DNA of 64,000 nucleotides, from assembly GCA_002412965.1 (NCBI GenBank), contig DHWB01000007.1, positions 124,001 to 188,000 on the forward strand, in the 5' to 3' direction. Source of the DNA: Desulfomicrobium sp. UBA5193 (lineage in GTDB: Bacteria; Desulfobacterota; Desulfovibrionia; Desulfovibrionales; Desulfomicrobiaceae). Numbering within the stretch: the stretch's first letter is position 1; the number at the start of each line of letters is the position of its first letter. The notes below the pieces were generated by a model, which ran no database searches, was not told where the DNA came from, and was given only the letters and a program-made list of their open reading frames with translations. The translations under genes were made by a program, and so were the position numbers. Shown in pieces: positions 53,466-62,004 of this stretch.

Positions 53466-54932
53466 ATGCATAAAATTACTCAAATCGCATGTTTTTTATT
53501 TATCTGCCTCTATATAAGTAACTTTTATTCCGCTTTTGCCGAAAGCAATTCTGCAAATAAAACAGAACACGACCTTATAAAACACCTCAACAAACCTTGG
53601 TCAGGCGATCTGGACGAAATCAAGGAACGCCGTTACATTCGTATTTTAGTAACATACAGCAAAACAAATTTCTTCCTCGACGGTGCTGCGAGCAAAGGTA
53701 TCACCGCAGAAAGTTTCAAGACCTTTGAAAAATGGCTGAACTTGCGCCTGAAAACCAAGAAATATCCCGTTCACGTGGCTTTTATTCCGGTCAGGCGCGA
53801 CGAGTTGCTGACGGGACTGGTATCCGGCAAAGGGGATATCGCCGCTGCAGGCCTATCCATCACTGCGGGACGGGAGGAACTGATCGACTTTGCCGAACCG
53901 TGGGCTTCGGACGTGCAGGAAGTTGTGATTTCCGGGCCGGAGTCGCCAGCGCTCAACACGCTGGACGATTTGACAGGACAGGCTGTCTGGGTGCGACGCT
54001 CAAGCAGCTATCACGAAAGCCTGGTCGCCCTGAACAAGCGTTTTGCATCGGAAGGCAAAGAACCGGTCCAGATCATGGACGCCGACGAGAATCTGGAAAG
54101 CGAAGACATCATGGAGATGGTCGGGGCAGGACTGCTCCCCCTGACCGTGGTCGACAAATACCGCGCGGACATCTGGGCCAAGATCATTCCGAATATCCGA
54201 GTCAGGGATGACCTGCGCATTGCCGAAGGACAGCGCATTGCCTGGGCGGTTCGCAAGGAAAATCCGCAACTTCGCGCTCTCATCAATGAGTTTGTGGTCT
54301 TTTTCAAAAAAAGCCCCGATTATTCTTTTCTCGGCCGAAAATACTTCACCAAAACCGGCTACCTACGCAACCCGACCGCAAGCGAGGACATGCGCCGTTT
54401 CCTCAATGCTACAGAATTCTTCAAGAAATACGGCAAAAAATATGATATGGATTTTCTGCTCATCGCGGCCCAAGCCTATCAGGAATCTCAGCTTGACCAA
54501 AATGCCCGCAGCCCACGCGGAGCAGTGGGGGTCATGCAGCTCTTGCCGAGTACGGCAGCCGCGCCACCCATCTCTCTTTCCAAGATCGAAAATCTTGAAA
54601 CCAATATCCATGCCGGCGTGAAATATCATCGCCACATCATCGACACCTACTTCAAGGACCCGGCCTTGTCCCCTGTGAACCGGATGCTTTTTGCCTTCGC
54701 CGCCTACAATGCAGGACCAGGCAACGTATCGAAAATGCTGCATCTGACAAAAGAACTGGGCTTGGATCCGACCAAGTGGTTTGCCAATGTTGAAATTGCG
54801 GCAGGCAAGATCACGGGTCAGGAAACTGTCCGCTATGTGGGAAATATCTACAAATATTACATTGCCTATTTGCTGACGATGGAGAGAGTTCAAGAGCGGG
54901 ACGCGACCAAAAAATCGGGTAAAGCAATATAG
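53466..54932 (+). CDS. MltF-like lytic transglycosylase with periplasmic binding domain
   Basis: 488 aa. Signal peptide (residues 1-25), an SBP_bac_3-type ligand domain (about 55-290) and a C-terminal SLT domain with the catalytic Glu in AAQAYQESQLDQNARSP and the downstream GVMQLLPSTA and YNAGPGNV. It cuts the MurNAc-GlcNAc bond of peptidoglycan. The binding domain may sense muropeptides. The first 60 codons are AT-rich like the intergenic DNA, the rest is GC-rich. Start ATG 53466 opens the signal peptide. Confidence 0.9.
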   Translation: MHKITQIACFLFICLYISNFYSAFAESNSANKTEHDLIKHLNKPWSGDLDEIKERRYIRILVTYSKTNFFLDGAASKGITAESFKTFEKWLNLRLKTKKYPVHVAFIPVRRDELLTGLVSGKGDIAAAGLSITAGREELIDFAEPWASDVQEVVISGPESPALNTLDDLTGQAVWVRRSSSYHESLVALNKRFASEGKEPVQIMDADENLESEDIMEMVGAGLLPLTVVDKYRADIWAKIIPNIRVRDDLRIAEGQRIAWAVRKENPQLRALINEFVVFFKKSPDYSFLGRKYFTKTGYLRNPTASEDMRRFLNATEFFKKYGKKYDMDFLLIAAQAYQESQLDQNARSPRGAVGVMQLLPSTAAAPPISLSKIENLETNIHAGVKYHRHIIDTYFKDPALSPVNRMLFAFAAYNAGPGNVSKMLHLTKELGLDPTKWFANVEIAAGKITGQETVRYVGNIYKYYIAYLLTMERVQERDATKKSGKAI

Positions 54933-55339
54933 TGCAACCCCAACACCGATTGAAAATCAACCAGCCTCCGAGTTTTCTTGCCGTCAGATGTCCAGGGGTC
55001 GCCTCTTTTATTCGTACAAAAAATATTACTTCCTCATTCCGGACGGATGCGCCCTTGAAGGCGAGCTCGCAAAACCGTCCCTGAGTCCGCAAATATGCAC
55101 ACAGCTACATCACTGCCCTTCTCCAAAGCCTACATGCAACTTCAAAATGACCTAAAAAAATCGTCAACTGAAAGAAAAAATACAGAATAAATTACACTTT
55201 TTTGAGTACAATACAGTCTTCTATCTGCCTTTAGCCACGCCTTTTGCATAAATGACGGATAACCCTTCCATGGCTGGCTTTATTTTTTTTACCATCAAAA
55301 GCTTGTTTGCTTGTTCTTTCAAAATGTATATACTGAACC
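54933..55339. other. Non-coding gap after the transglycosylase
   Basis: 407 bp. The frames here (for example a 93-codon minus-strand frame near 54811-55092) have no coding composition and are judged spurious. Composition becomes AT-rich from 55140. I see no clear terminator. The right end holds the promoter of the small membrane-protein gene. Confidence 0.35.
55307..55334 (+). promoter_or_regulatory. Sigma-70-like promoter of a possibly leaderless small gene
   Basis: TTGCTT (55307-55312) and TATACT (55329-55334) are separated by 16 bp. The expected start of transcription falls at 55340-55341, the ATG of the next ORF, so the mRNA could be leaderless. Confidence 0.45.
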
Positions 55340-55492
55340 ATGGCAAATATTCTTATCTTTGGCGTTTCAGTCCTGCTTTTGGTCGCGGGTTCGATCTTTT
55401 TTTTCAGAAAAAACAGCACATACTCCAAGACAGGCCGTTGGATTAACGTCTGCTTTGACGACCTCAAATCACGGGAAAGCGGCAAGCGCTGA
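55340..55492 (+). CDS. Small single-pass membrane protein, 50 aa
   Basis: 50 aa: one N-terminal membrane helix (ILIFGVSVLLLVAGSIFFF) followed by a basic and then acidic tail (RKNSTYSK... CFDDLKSRESGKR) with one Cys. Positive-inside charges after the helix place the tail in the cytosol. No ribosome-binding site is present, but a good promoter ends five bases upstream, so a leaderless transcript is possible. I do not recognise the family. The coding claim rests on composition, a complete helix and the promoter. Confidence 0.5.
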   Translation: MANILIFGVSVLLLVAGSIFFFRKNSTYSKTGRWINVCFDDLKSRESGKR

Positions 55493-55963
55493 CCAACAAA
55501 CACCATCAATTTCGGCACTCCTCGCCAAAACACGAAGAATCCTGCACCGCAGGACCAATTCGTCACTCAAGCCGCATCGTCAGGCTACGCAAAACGCGCA
55601 ATGCCCAGCATGCCTCTTGAACCAGCGCTCTTCCCTCTCAAGATAAAATGATTTCGTGCATTCAAGATGAATCATGATCCGGCAGCGGCATTGACTTGAC
55701 CCACGTCATCGGTGTGTCCTCAGTTCCGGGCCTGTTGCTTTCCCGACATGGCGTCTTATTTTTAGACGACACAGTTCATGGACAAACACAGCCTCCATGG
55801 CTTCCGGGACAATATATTCATTTTGATTGGCAAAGAGCCGCAGAAGCTTTGTTTACAATCACCGGCCAGAAAGCGTAAATTATCTTCTTGCAACAAGAAC
55901 TCGACTGACTATGGACCGTTTTCATTCAGTCTCAACACCTGGAAAAGGAAGGAACTCCGAACC
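55493..55963. other. Gap upstream of the OmpA-type lipoprotein
   Basis: 471 bp. No convincing gene; a frame from 55778 that runs into the lipoprotein lacks a start signal. The region right before 55964 contains GGAAGGAAC, the ribosome-binding site for the lipoprotein. Confidence 0.4.
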
Positions 55964-56629
55964 ATGAAAAAATTGATTCTCATCGCACTGATCGGCGTGT
56001 TTGCCTTGGGCGGATGTGCCACCATGGATCAGCAGTCCAAAACCACGAAAGGAGCCACCTACGGCGCCGTGGGTGGCGCTGCGGCCGGAGCCATTCTGGG
56101 ACAGGTCATCGGCGGCAACACGAAAGGGACCCTCATCGGTGCAGCCGCCGGAGCCGCACTTGGTGGCGCCGCTGGAGCCGGCGTCGGAAACATGATGGAC
56201 AAGCAGGATGTGGAAATGCGTCAGGCCCTGTCCACATCGGATGAGGTGGCCGTCAGCCGGGAAGGGGACATCCTGGCGCTGACCATGAAAGGGGATGTAA
56301 CCTTTGATGTCGACTCCGACGTGGTCCTGCCCGGACTCTACAATGAGCTGGACCGCATCTCCCAGGTTCTCGTCAAGTATCCCCAGACATCAATCACGAT
56401 TGAAGGCCATACGGACAGCACCGGATCGGACACATACAATCAGCAGTTGTCGGAACGGCGAGCCTTCAGCGTGCAGAGGCTCCTTGTGCAGCGAGGTGTC
56501 CAGGAATCCCGAATAAATGCCATCGGTTACGGCGAGAGCCGCCCCGTGGCCACGAACAACACGCCGGAAGGCCGCCAGATGAACCGCCGCGTGGAGATCC
56601 GGATCAACCCGAACACCCCCCAAGGCTAA
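55964..56629 (+). CDS. OmpA-family outer-membrane lipoprotein with glycine zipper
   Basis: 221 aa. Lipoprotein signal ending in LGGC, a glycine-zipper region (about residues 32-75, AAAGAILGQVIGG, AAAGAALGGAAGAG) and a C-terminal OmpA peptidoglycan-binding domain with IEGHTDSTGSDTYNQQLSERR. Similar to YiaD-type lipoproteins. It anchors the outer membrane to peptidoglycan. ATG 55964 follows GGAAGGAACTCC. It has its own terminator and converges with the sulfonate operon. Confidence 0.94.
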   Translation: MKKLILIALIGVFALGGCATMDQQSKTTKGATYGAVGGAAAGAILGQVIGGNTKGTLIGAAAGAALGGAAGAGVGNMMDKQDVEMRQALSTSDEVAVSREGDILALTMKGDVTFDVDSDVVLPGLYNELDRISQVLVKYPQTSITIEGHTDSTGSDTYNQQLSERRAFSVQRLLVQRGVQESRINAIGYGESRPVATNNTPEGRQMNRRVEIRINPNTPQG

Positions 56630-56651
56630 CCCCGCCCCTCTCCAAAACACA

Positions 56652-56691
56652 TTCGGCCCCGTTTCCTCGAAAGGAAGCGGGGCCGAACGCT
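56652..56691. terminator. Bidirectional terminator hairpin
   Basis: TTCGGCCCCGTTTCCT (from 56652) pairs with AGGAAGCGGGGCCGAA (to 56687), one G-T wobble, loop CGAA, followed by CGCTTTT on the plus strand. It lies between the lipoprotein gene and the converging ABC ATPase gene. Confidence 0.88.
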
Positions 56692-56715
56692 TTTGAGCAC
56701 TCAGCAAGAGGCATC

Positions 56716-57483
56716 CTACAACGTCAACTCTGTCGCATCGGTAATCGTCTTGCGCAGCTCCAGAAAGGGCAGGGAATCATGGGAGCGTGGCCGCGGCAGA
56801 GGGTTCGTGTAGGTCGTGTGCAGTCGGCCGGGGAGCTTGCCTTCCATGACGACGATGCGGTCACCGACAAAGATGGCCTCGTCGATATTGTTGGTGACAA
56901 AAATGACGGTCCGCTTCTCCTGCTCCCAGATGCGCACGATCTCCTGCTCCATGAGGTAGCGGGTCTGCGCGTCCAGCTGTCCGAAGGGTTCGTCGAGCAG
57001 AAGGACCTCCGGCGAATTGGCGTACGCCCGGGCAATGCCCACACGCTGCTTCATGCCGCCGCTGAGTTGATGCGGAAAGGATGACTCGAAGCCGCCCAGG
57101 CCCACGAGATCGATGTATTTCTGACTGATTTTTCGCCGCTCACCCGAGGGCATGCCCTTGAACCGGAGGCCCATCTCCACGTTGCTGCGCACCGTGCGCC
57201 AGGGAAAAAGGCTGTAGGTTTGAAACACCATGCTGCGATCCGGTCCGGGGCCTTCCACCTGCCGGCCGTTGAGCAGCGCTTGCCCGGCGCTCGGTTTCTC
57301 GAGGCCCGCGATGATCCGCAGTAGCGTCGATTTGCCGGATTGCCCCGGTCCAAGGAGGACCAGAAATTCGTTCTCCTTCACATCGAGGCTGATGTTCTCC
57401 AGGACATGGATGTGCTGCGTTCCCTTCTGGATGAAGGTCTTGCTCACCTCGCGACAGGAAATCTTCGTTGCGTGCGTGTTCAT
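56716..57483 (-). CDS. ABC importer ATPase A (H-loop His replaced by Asn)
   Basis: 255 aa of the nitrate/sulfonate/taurine ATPase family. Walker A is GPGQSGKST (Gly to Gln at the fourth position), Q-loop VFQTYSLFPWRT, signature LSGGMKQRV (canonical), Walker B LLLDEPFGQLD. The H-loop reads VTNNIDEA: the catalytic-switch His is Asn. It overlaps the upstream permease stop (ATGA), so ATG 57483 is the start. It is the last gene of the operon. Its canonical signature would serve the ATP site built from ATPase B. Confidence 0.92.
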   Translation of the reverse strand: MNTHATKISCREVSKTFIQKGTQHIHVLENISLDVKENEFLVLLGPGQSGKSTLLRIIAGLEKPSAGQALLNGRQVEGPGPDRSMVFQTYSLFPWRTVRSNVEMGLRFKGMPSGERRKISQKYIDLVGLGGFESSFPHQLSGGMKQRVGIARAYANSPEVLLLDEPFGQLDAQTRYLMEQEIVRIWEQEKRTVIFVTNNIDEAIFVGDRIVVMEGKLPGRLHTTYTNPLPRPRSHDSLPFLELRKTITDATELTL

Positions 57484-58331
57484 AGCTGTATTTCTCGTTT
57501 CCACGGGCAGATGTATTTTTCAAGACGCCCCATGAACGTGCTGATGCACCATGCGGTCAGGGCGATGAGGATCATGCCGGTTATGATCATCGCGGGTTTG
57601 AGCTGGTTCATGCCGAGGATGATGATGAAGCCCATGCCGGACCGCGACCCGACCAGCTCCGCCGCAAGCACGCAGGACCAGGCCACGCTCAGGGAAATCT
57701 GCAGGCCGGCGAAAATGGCGGGCAGGGAGCCGAAGAGCGCCACCTCCAGGATCTCCTGCCGCCTGCTCGCACCCAGCATGCGGGCCGCGTCGTAAAGTGC
57801 GGGATCAACCAGGCGGATGCCGTTGAAGGCGTTGAGGACACACGGCACGAAGCTGCCGATGGCGATGATGAAGATCTTGGACTCCTCACCCATGCCGAAC
57901 CAGAGGATCGCGAGCGATATCCAGGAGATGGGCGGCATGGGTTTGAAGAGGTCGAAGACCGGCTTGACGATGGCCCGTACGTAATCGTTCAGGGCCATGA
58001 ACACACCAAGGGGCACGGCGATAATGACGCCGACCGACCAGCCGATCAGGACCCGATGCAGACTGGACCAGAGATGGCCGAAGAGGGTCTGGCCGGCAAG
58101 GGTCTCCCCGCTCAGAGTCCAGAACGCCCTGACGACCGCAAGGGGCGTCGGCAGGAACGTCCCGAGAAGCTGGTAGACCGCGGCCACATGCCAGGCGCTT
58201 ATAAACATCACGATGGAAATCACGTAGAGATAATTGAAGCGTTTGAAGAATCCGCCAACATGCTCGAACATGCGTCCCATGCTCCACGAGCTTCCGACAA
58301 CTCCCTGCGTACCACATGATTCTGCTTTCAT
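57480..58331 (-). CDS. ABC importer permease 1 (nitrate/sulfonate type)
   Basis: 283 aa, six membrane helices, with the EAA-type coupling loop DAARMLGASRRQEILEVALFGSLP. The N-terminal 30 residues are polar and Gly/Ser-rich. Start ATG 58331 has GGAG upstream. It lies 2 bp after the other permease gene. Both permeases differ clearly in sequence, so a heterodimeric pore is likely. Family SsuC/TauC. Confidence 0.92.
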   Translation of the reverse strand: MKAESCGTQGVVGSSWSMGRMFEHVGGFFKRFNYLYVISIVMFISAWHVAAVYQLLGTFLPTPLAVVRAFWTLSGETLAGQTLFGHLWSSLHRVLIGWSVGVIIAVPLGVFMALNDYVRAIVKPVFDLFKPMPPISWISLAILWFGMGEESKIFIIAIGSFVPCVLNAFNGIRLVDPALYDAARMLGASRRQEILEVALFGSLPAIFAGLQISLSVAWSCVLAAELVGSRSGMGFIIILGMNQLKPAMIITGMILIALTAWCISTFMGRLEKYICPWKREIQL

Positions 58332-58333
58332 AA

Positions 58334-59122
58334 TTATCTCCGGATTCCGGCAAGCAGCCGCTTTTCAACCCTGTCGATGATCAAACCCACGGCGAACCCG
58401 GTCAGTCCGACCATCAACATGCCGAGCACGACCATATCCGGCCGCGCCAAACGGCGCCCCATGGTGATGAGAAAGCCGAGTCCCGTGTCGGCGGCGATCA
58501 ATTCCGCTGCGACGAGGGTCGTCCAGCATGCGGCCAGGGCCATTTGCAACGCTCCGAACACCATCGGCAGCGCGGAGGGGATGCAGATGTGGATGAATAT
58601 CTGCCACTTCGAGGCGCCGTAGGTGCGCGCCATCTGAATGAGGGTCGGATTGGTCAGGCGGACGCCGACGAAGGAGTTGATGACACAGGGCACGATGCCG
58701 GAAAGCCAGATAATGAAGATCTTTCCGGACATGCCGATGCCAAACCAGAAAATGGTCAGCGGAATCCAGGCGACGGCGGGGATGGGCCGGATCATCTCGA
58801 AAATTGGACGGGCCATGCCCTCGGCGAGCGAGAACCAGCCCATGAAGAGACCCAGCGGGACACCGATCAAAAGGGCCAGGAGATATCCGTACAGCGCCTC
58901 CTGCAGACTGATCCACAGGTGCACGCCCAAAAGCGCGCCGTCGGGTTGTGGGTTGTGCCACTTGTCGAGGAAAAGGAACCAGACCTGTTTTGGCGTGGCC
59001 AAGATATCCCCGGGGACGAATCCGAAATCGACCACCATCTGCCAGGCAGCGAAGAAGCCCACTACGCTCAAGATTGACAACAGATGGAAGAACAGCCTCT
59101 TGCGTTGTACGTTCTCACTCAC
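58334..59122 (-). CDS. ABC importer permease 2 (nitrate/sulfonate type)
   Basis: 262 aa, six membrane helices, EAA-type loop QMARTYGASKWQIFIHICIPSALP. The start is GTG 59122, preceded by AAGGAG six bases upstream. It follows the binding-protein gene after a gap that holds a strong hairpin, and is followed by permease 1. Not an exact duplicate of permease 1: only about the EAA and membrane pattern are shared. Confidence 0.92.
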   Translation of the reverse strand: MSENVQRKRLFFHLLSILSVVGFFAAWQMVVDFGFVPGDILATPKQVWFLFLDKWHNPQPDGALLGVHLWISLQEALYGYLLALLIGVPLGLFMGWFSLAEGMARPIFEMIRPIPAVAWIPLTIFWFGIGMSGKIFIIWLSGIVPCVINSFVGVRLTNPTLIQMARTYGASKWQIFIHICIPSALPMVFGALQMALAACWTTLVAAELIAADTGLGFLITMGRRLARPDMVVLGMLMVGLTGFAVGLIIDRVEKRLLAGIRR

Positions 59123-59199
59123 GCTTCACTCCTTGCGGATGGTATTTTCCCGGATGCACAGGCGCCTTGCCCATATTCCCCGCGTCAGATCCTTATGAT

Positions 59200-59227
59200 C
59201 CTGCGACCGCCACGAGGCGGTCGCAGG
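59200..59227 (-). other. Perfect 12-bp hairpin between binding protein and permeases
   Basis: CCTGCGACCGCC (59200-59211) pairs with GGCGGTCGCAGG (59216-59227), loop ACGA. No T-run. It lies just past the binding-protein stop in the direction of transcription, typical of an mRNA stabiliser or attenuator that raises binding-protein yield. Confidence 0.85.
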
Positions 59228-59247
59228 CCTGTACGAAGCGGTCAACC

Positions 59248-60321
59248 TTACTTCATTTCGGCTGCCAGCTTGAGGAACTTGTCATTCACAAAACCGCTCT
59301 TGAGGGTCTTGTCCATCTCCTCGCGGGTGAACTTGCCCTGCTCGACGAAGAAGTTGGCCATGCCGGACATCCAGGTCTCGACCTCGGATGCGCCCTTGCT
59401 GCTGTCGAAGAACTTGAGCTGGTCCTGCATGCCGTACACGGTGTGCTCCTTGATATCCAAGACCGCATCGGCGCTGCTCATCTCCACACCGGCCCAGTCT
59501 TTCAGGAACTTGGAAAAGCCGTCCGCAAGCTTCACGTTTTCGGCCTTCATGAGGTCGATGCCGCGCATGTACACCTTCAGAAACTGGGCGACCTTCTCGG
59601 GATTCTCATCCGCGAATTTCTTGTCGGCCACGATGACGTTGACGATGTTCGCGCCCTTCTGGGAGTCCTTGTTGGCCACTTTCCAGCCCTTGGACTGACC
59701 GATGAACATGGAAGGGGCCCAGAGCACGGCGATGTCGCCGATGCCGGATTCATACGCGGCGAGAATCTGACCCTGGTCCATGTTCTTGATGACCACATCC
59801 GAATCCTTCAGACCGAGGCGCTTGAGCCAGGTGGACAGGGCATAGTGGCCGGAGGACACGGTGGTCATCAGCACGGTCTTGCCGCGGACGCTGTCGGCTG
59901 TGCCGTACGTCTCCGGAAAGTCCTTGCTTACGCCCTTGGTCTGCATGATCGCGCTGTCAGGCCGGACCATGACCGCGTTCGAGGTCGAATCGTCGTTGGC
60001 CACAGCCACCAGATAGGCGCCGTAGCGCATGGCGCCAACAAGCATCGGGACGCTGCCCGTGCCGCCGACAACCCACTGCTTGGCAGGCAGGCCTTCCATC
60101 TGGGCCATGCCGGAGTCAAAATAGACCAGGTCGATCTTCAGCCCGGCTTCCTTGTCCCATCCCTTCTCCAGGGCATTCCAGAGAATGTAGGTCGAATGTT
60201 CCGGCTGCCAGCAGGTTTTCATGTTGTACGGGCCTTCTGCGCTGGCCATGGACACTGCGAATGCAAGAAAAAGGAACACTGCGGCCGAAATGCGTAAAAT
60301 TTGAACTTTGGATCGTCGCAT
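59248..60321 (-). CDS. Periplasmic sulfonate/nitrate-type binding protein
   Basis: 357 aa with a signal peptide (MRRSKVQILRISAAVF, cleaved near VSMASAEG). It belongs to the SsuA/TauA/NMT1 family: segments YFDSGMAQMEGLPAKQWVVGG, VKVYMRG and ADKKFADENPEKVAQFLKVY. Start ATG 60321, with AGGAG eight bases upstream; the ATG two codons before is also possible. Together with two permeases and two ATPases it forms the importer. The ligand is inferred to be a sulfonate from the downstream and upstream enzymes (CuyA-type). Confidence 0.9.
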   Translation of the reverse strand: MRRSKVQILRISAAVFLFLAFAVSMASAEGPYNMKTCWQPEHSTYILWNALEKGWDKEAGLKIDLVYFDSGMAQMEGLPAKQWVVGGTGSVPMLVGAMRYGAYLVAVANDDSTSNAVMVRPDSAIMQTKGVSKDFPETYGTADSVRGKTVLMTTVSSGHYALSTWLKRLGLKDSDVVIKNMDQGQILAAYESGIGDIAVLWAPSMFIGQSKGWKVANKDSQKGANIVNVIVADKKFADENPEKVAQFLKVYMRGIDLMKAENVKLADGFSKFLKDWAGVEMSSADAVLDIKEHTVYGMQDQLKFFDSSKGASEVETWMSGMANFFVEQGKFTREEMDKTLKSGFVNDKFLKLAAEMK

Positions 60322-60410
60322 AATCATGACTCCTGATGAAGAGGTTATAAAGCCCGACACGATGTCCTTTCCATATCTCAACGCTCTCTTGGCCTGTATC
60401 GAGGCCGCGA

Positions 60411-61169
60411 CTACCACCAGCGGATCATGTCCGTGACCGTCTTGCGGATGGCCATGAATTCCGGGTCCAGATAGTTGCGCGGCCGCGGCAGGTTGACTTC
60501 GATGTCCCCTTTGACGGTGGTCGGCTTGTTGCTGAGAATCAGGATGCGATCCGCGAGATAGACCGCCTCCTCGATGTTGTGCGTCACAAACACGACCGTG
60601 ATTTTGAGTTTTTGCCAGAGCCGGACGAGCTCATCCTCCAGGTAATACCGGAGTTTGACATCCAGCTGTCCGTAGGGCTCGTCCATGAGCAGCAGATCGG
60701 GCTGGGTGGCGAAGGCCCTGGCCACCGCCAGTCGCTGTTCCATGCTGGCCGATATCTGGTTGGGATAGAGATGGGCGCAGTCAGCAAGACCGACCATCTC
60801 CAGGATCTCGTCCAGCCGCTTTTCGAGCTCCGGCTTCGGCAGCTTCTTGAGCTGCATGCCAAAGGCGATGTTGTCCCGCACCGTGCGCCACGGCAGGCTT
60901 GTCGCCTCCTGAAACACGTAGGCGATGTTGTGCTTGCCCGGATCGGCTTCCTCGCCACGAATGCGGATGCTCCCGGCGGTGGCGGGAGTCAGTTTGGCCA
61001 GGGTGTTCATGAACGTCGTCTTGCCGCAACCGGTCGGGCCGACGATGCTGAGCAATTCTCCCGGCCGGACGGAAAAATTAATGTTGTCGAGGACCAGGAG
61101 CTCACCAAACTTCTTGGTCAGGTTCTCGACGACGATCCCTTCTTCATTTCGAGCAGGCATGGAGTTCAT
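60411..61169 (-). CDS. ABC importer ATPase B (degenerate signature motif)
   Basis: 252 aa. Walker A GPTGCGKTT, Q-loop VFQEATSLPWRT, Walker B LLLMDEPYGQLD and H-loop VTHNIEEA are intact. The signature, normally LSGGQ, is ISASMEQ. With ATPase A this gives one site that is complete (Walker and His from B, signature from A) and one that is not (Walker and Asn from A, signature from B). Start ATG 61169. It precedes the binding-protein gene in the operon. Confidence 0.92.
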   Translation of the reverse strand: MNSMPARNEEGIVVENLTKKFGELLVLDNINFSVRPGELLSIVGPTGCGKTTFMNTLAKLTPATAGSIRIRGEEADPGKHNIAYVFQEATSLPWRTVRDNIAFGMQLKKLPKPELEKRLDEILEMVGLADCAHLYPNQISASMEQRLAVARAFATQPDLLLMDEPYGQLDVKLRYYLEDELVRLWQKLKITVVFVTHNIEEAVYLADRILILSNKPTTVKGDIEVNLPRPRNYLDPEFMAIRKTVTDMIRWW

Positions 61170-61269
61170 GAACGATACCCGTAGTGTTGTAGTCGTTGCC
61201 GGGAATCCGCCCGGACAAAGCGCAATGCTCGCCTCTGATGCAATCCTGAGTCAGGCAGGCCCGCCGGCC

Positions 61270-61989
61270 TCACGGCTGCTTGCCATCCTTGACCACGGCC
61301 ACGATCTCCCGGGCCAGCAGCTCGGCCGCGTCGAACGTGGGCTGCGCAAAGCCCAATTCCCCAAGGGCGCTGAGTTCCGTGCAGGCGATGATGAGCACCT
61401 CCGCGCCTTGGGATGCGATGCGCGATGCGATCTCGCGCAGTGCGTCATTGAGATCTTCGGAACGCACTCCCGCCTTGATGTCCTTGATGAGCGCGAACAG
61501 GCGCTCCTGGTCGAAGGGACCGGGATAGACCACCTCGACCCCATGAGATTCGAAGCGCTTTTCGTACAGGCCGGTCATGCGCACGGCGGGTGAAGCCAGG
61601 AGGCCAACCGCACGCACGCCCGGGACTGCGGCGACAATGCTGCGCACCGTCAGTTCGATGAGATTGACCACAGGCACGCGGACCGCCGACTGCACATCCT
61701 CATAGTAATGGTGGGCAGTGTTGCAGGGGATGACCAGAAAATCGGCGCCCCAGGCTTCGAGCTTCCTGGCCATTTCGGCCAGGCACGGGGCAGGGCTCTC
61801 GCCGTTGCCTTCGATGATGGCCTTGATGCGCGAGGGCACCTTGGGGTTGTTGTCGACGATGCAGCGGATGTGATCGATGTCGTCCGCAGCCGGGGTCAAC
61901 CTGATGATCCGTTGCATCAGGTCGACCGTGGCCTCGGGTCCCATGCCGCCGATGATTCCGACAACCTTTTCCGATCGTGTCTGTGGCAT
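61270..61989 (-). CDS. Aspartate/glutamate-racemase-family protein
   Basis: 239 aa. Both catalytic Cys are present: VIPCNTAHHYY and IIACTELSAL. N-terminal VVGIIGGMGPEATVDLMQRI is typical of the Asp racemase group. ATG 61989 has GGAG six bases upstream; the earlier in-frame start four codons before is less likely. It lies next to the CuyA/DcyD-type gene (15 bp), so it might interconvert the D and L forms of the lyase substrate, for instance cysteate. PLP-independent. Confidence 0.9.
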   Translation of the reverse strand: MPQTRSEKVVGIIGGMGPEATVDLMQRIIRLTPAADDIDHIRCIVDNNPKVPSRIKAIIEGNGESPAPCLAEMARKLEAWGADFLVIPCNTAHHYYEDVQSAVRVPVVNLIELTVRSIVAAVPGVRAVGLLASPAVRMTGLYEKRFESHGVEVVYPGPFDQERLFALIKDIKAGVRSEDLNDALREIASRIASQGAEVLIIACTELSALGELGFAQPTFDAAELLAREIVAVVKDGKQP

Positions 61990-62004
61990 TGCGGACTCCA
62001 AGCG

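Noticed and set aside
55231..55566. 111-codon minus-strand frame over the small membrane gene
   Set aside because: Opposes the better supported 50-aa ORF, with no promoter or start signal; looks like a shadow.
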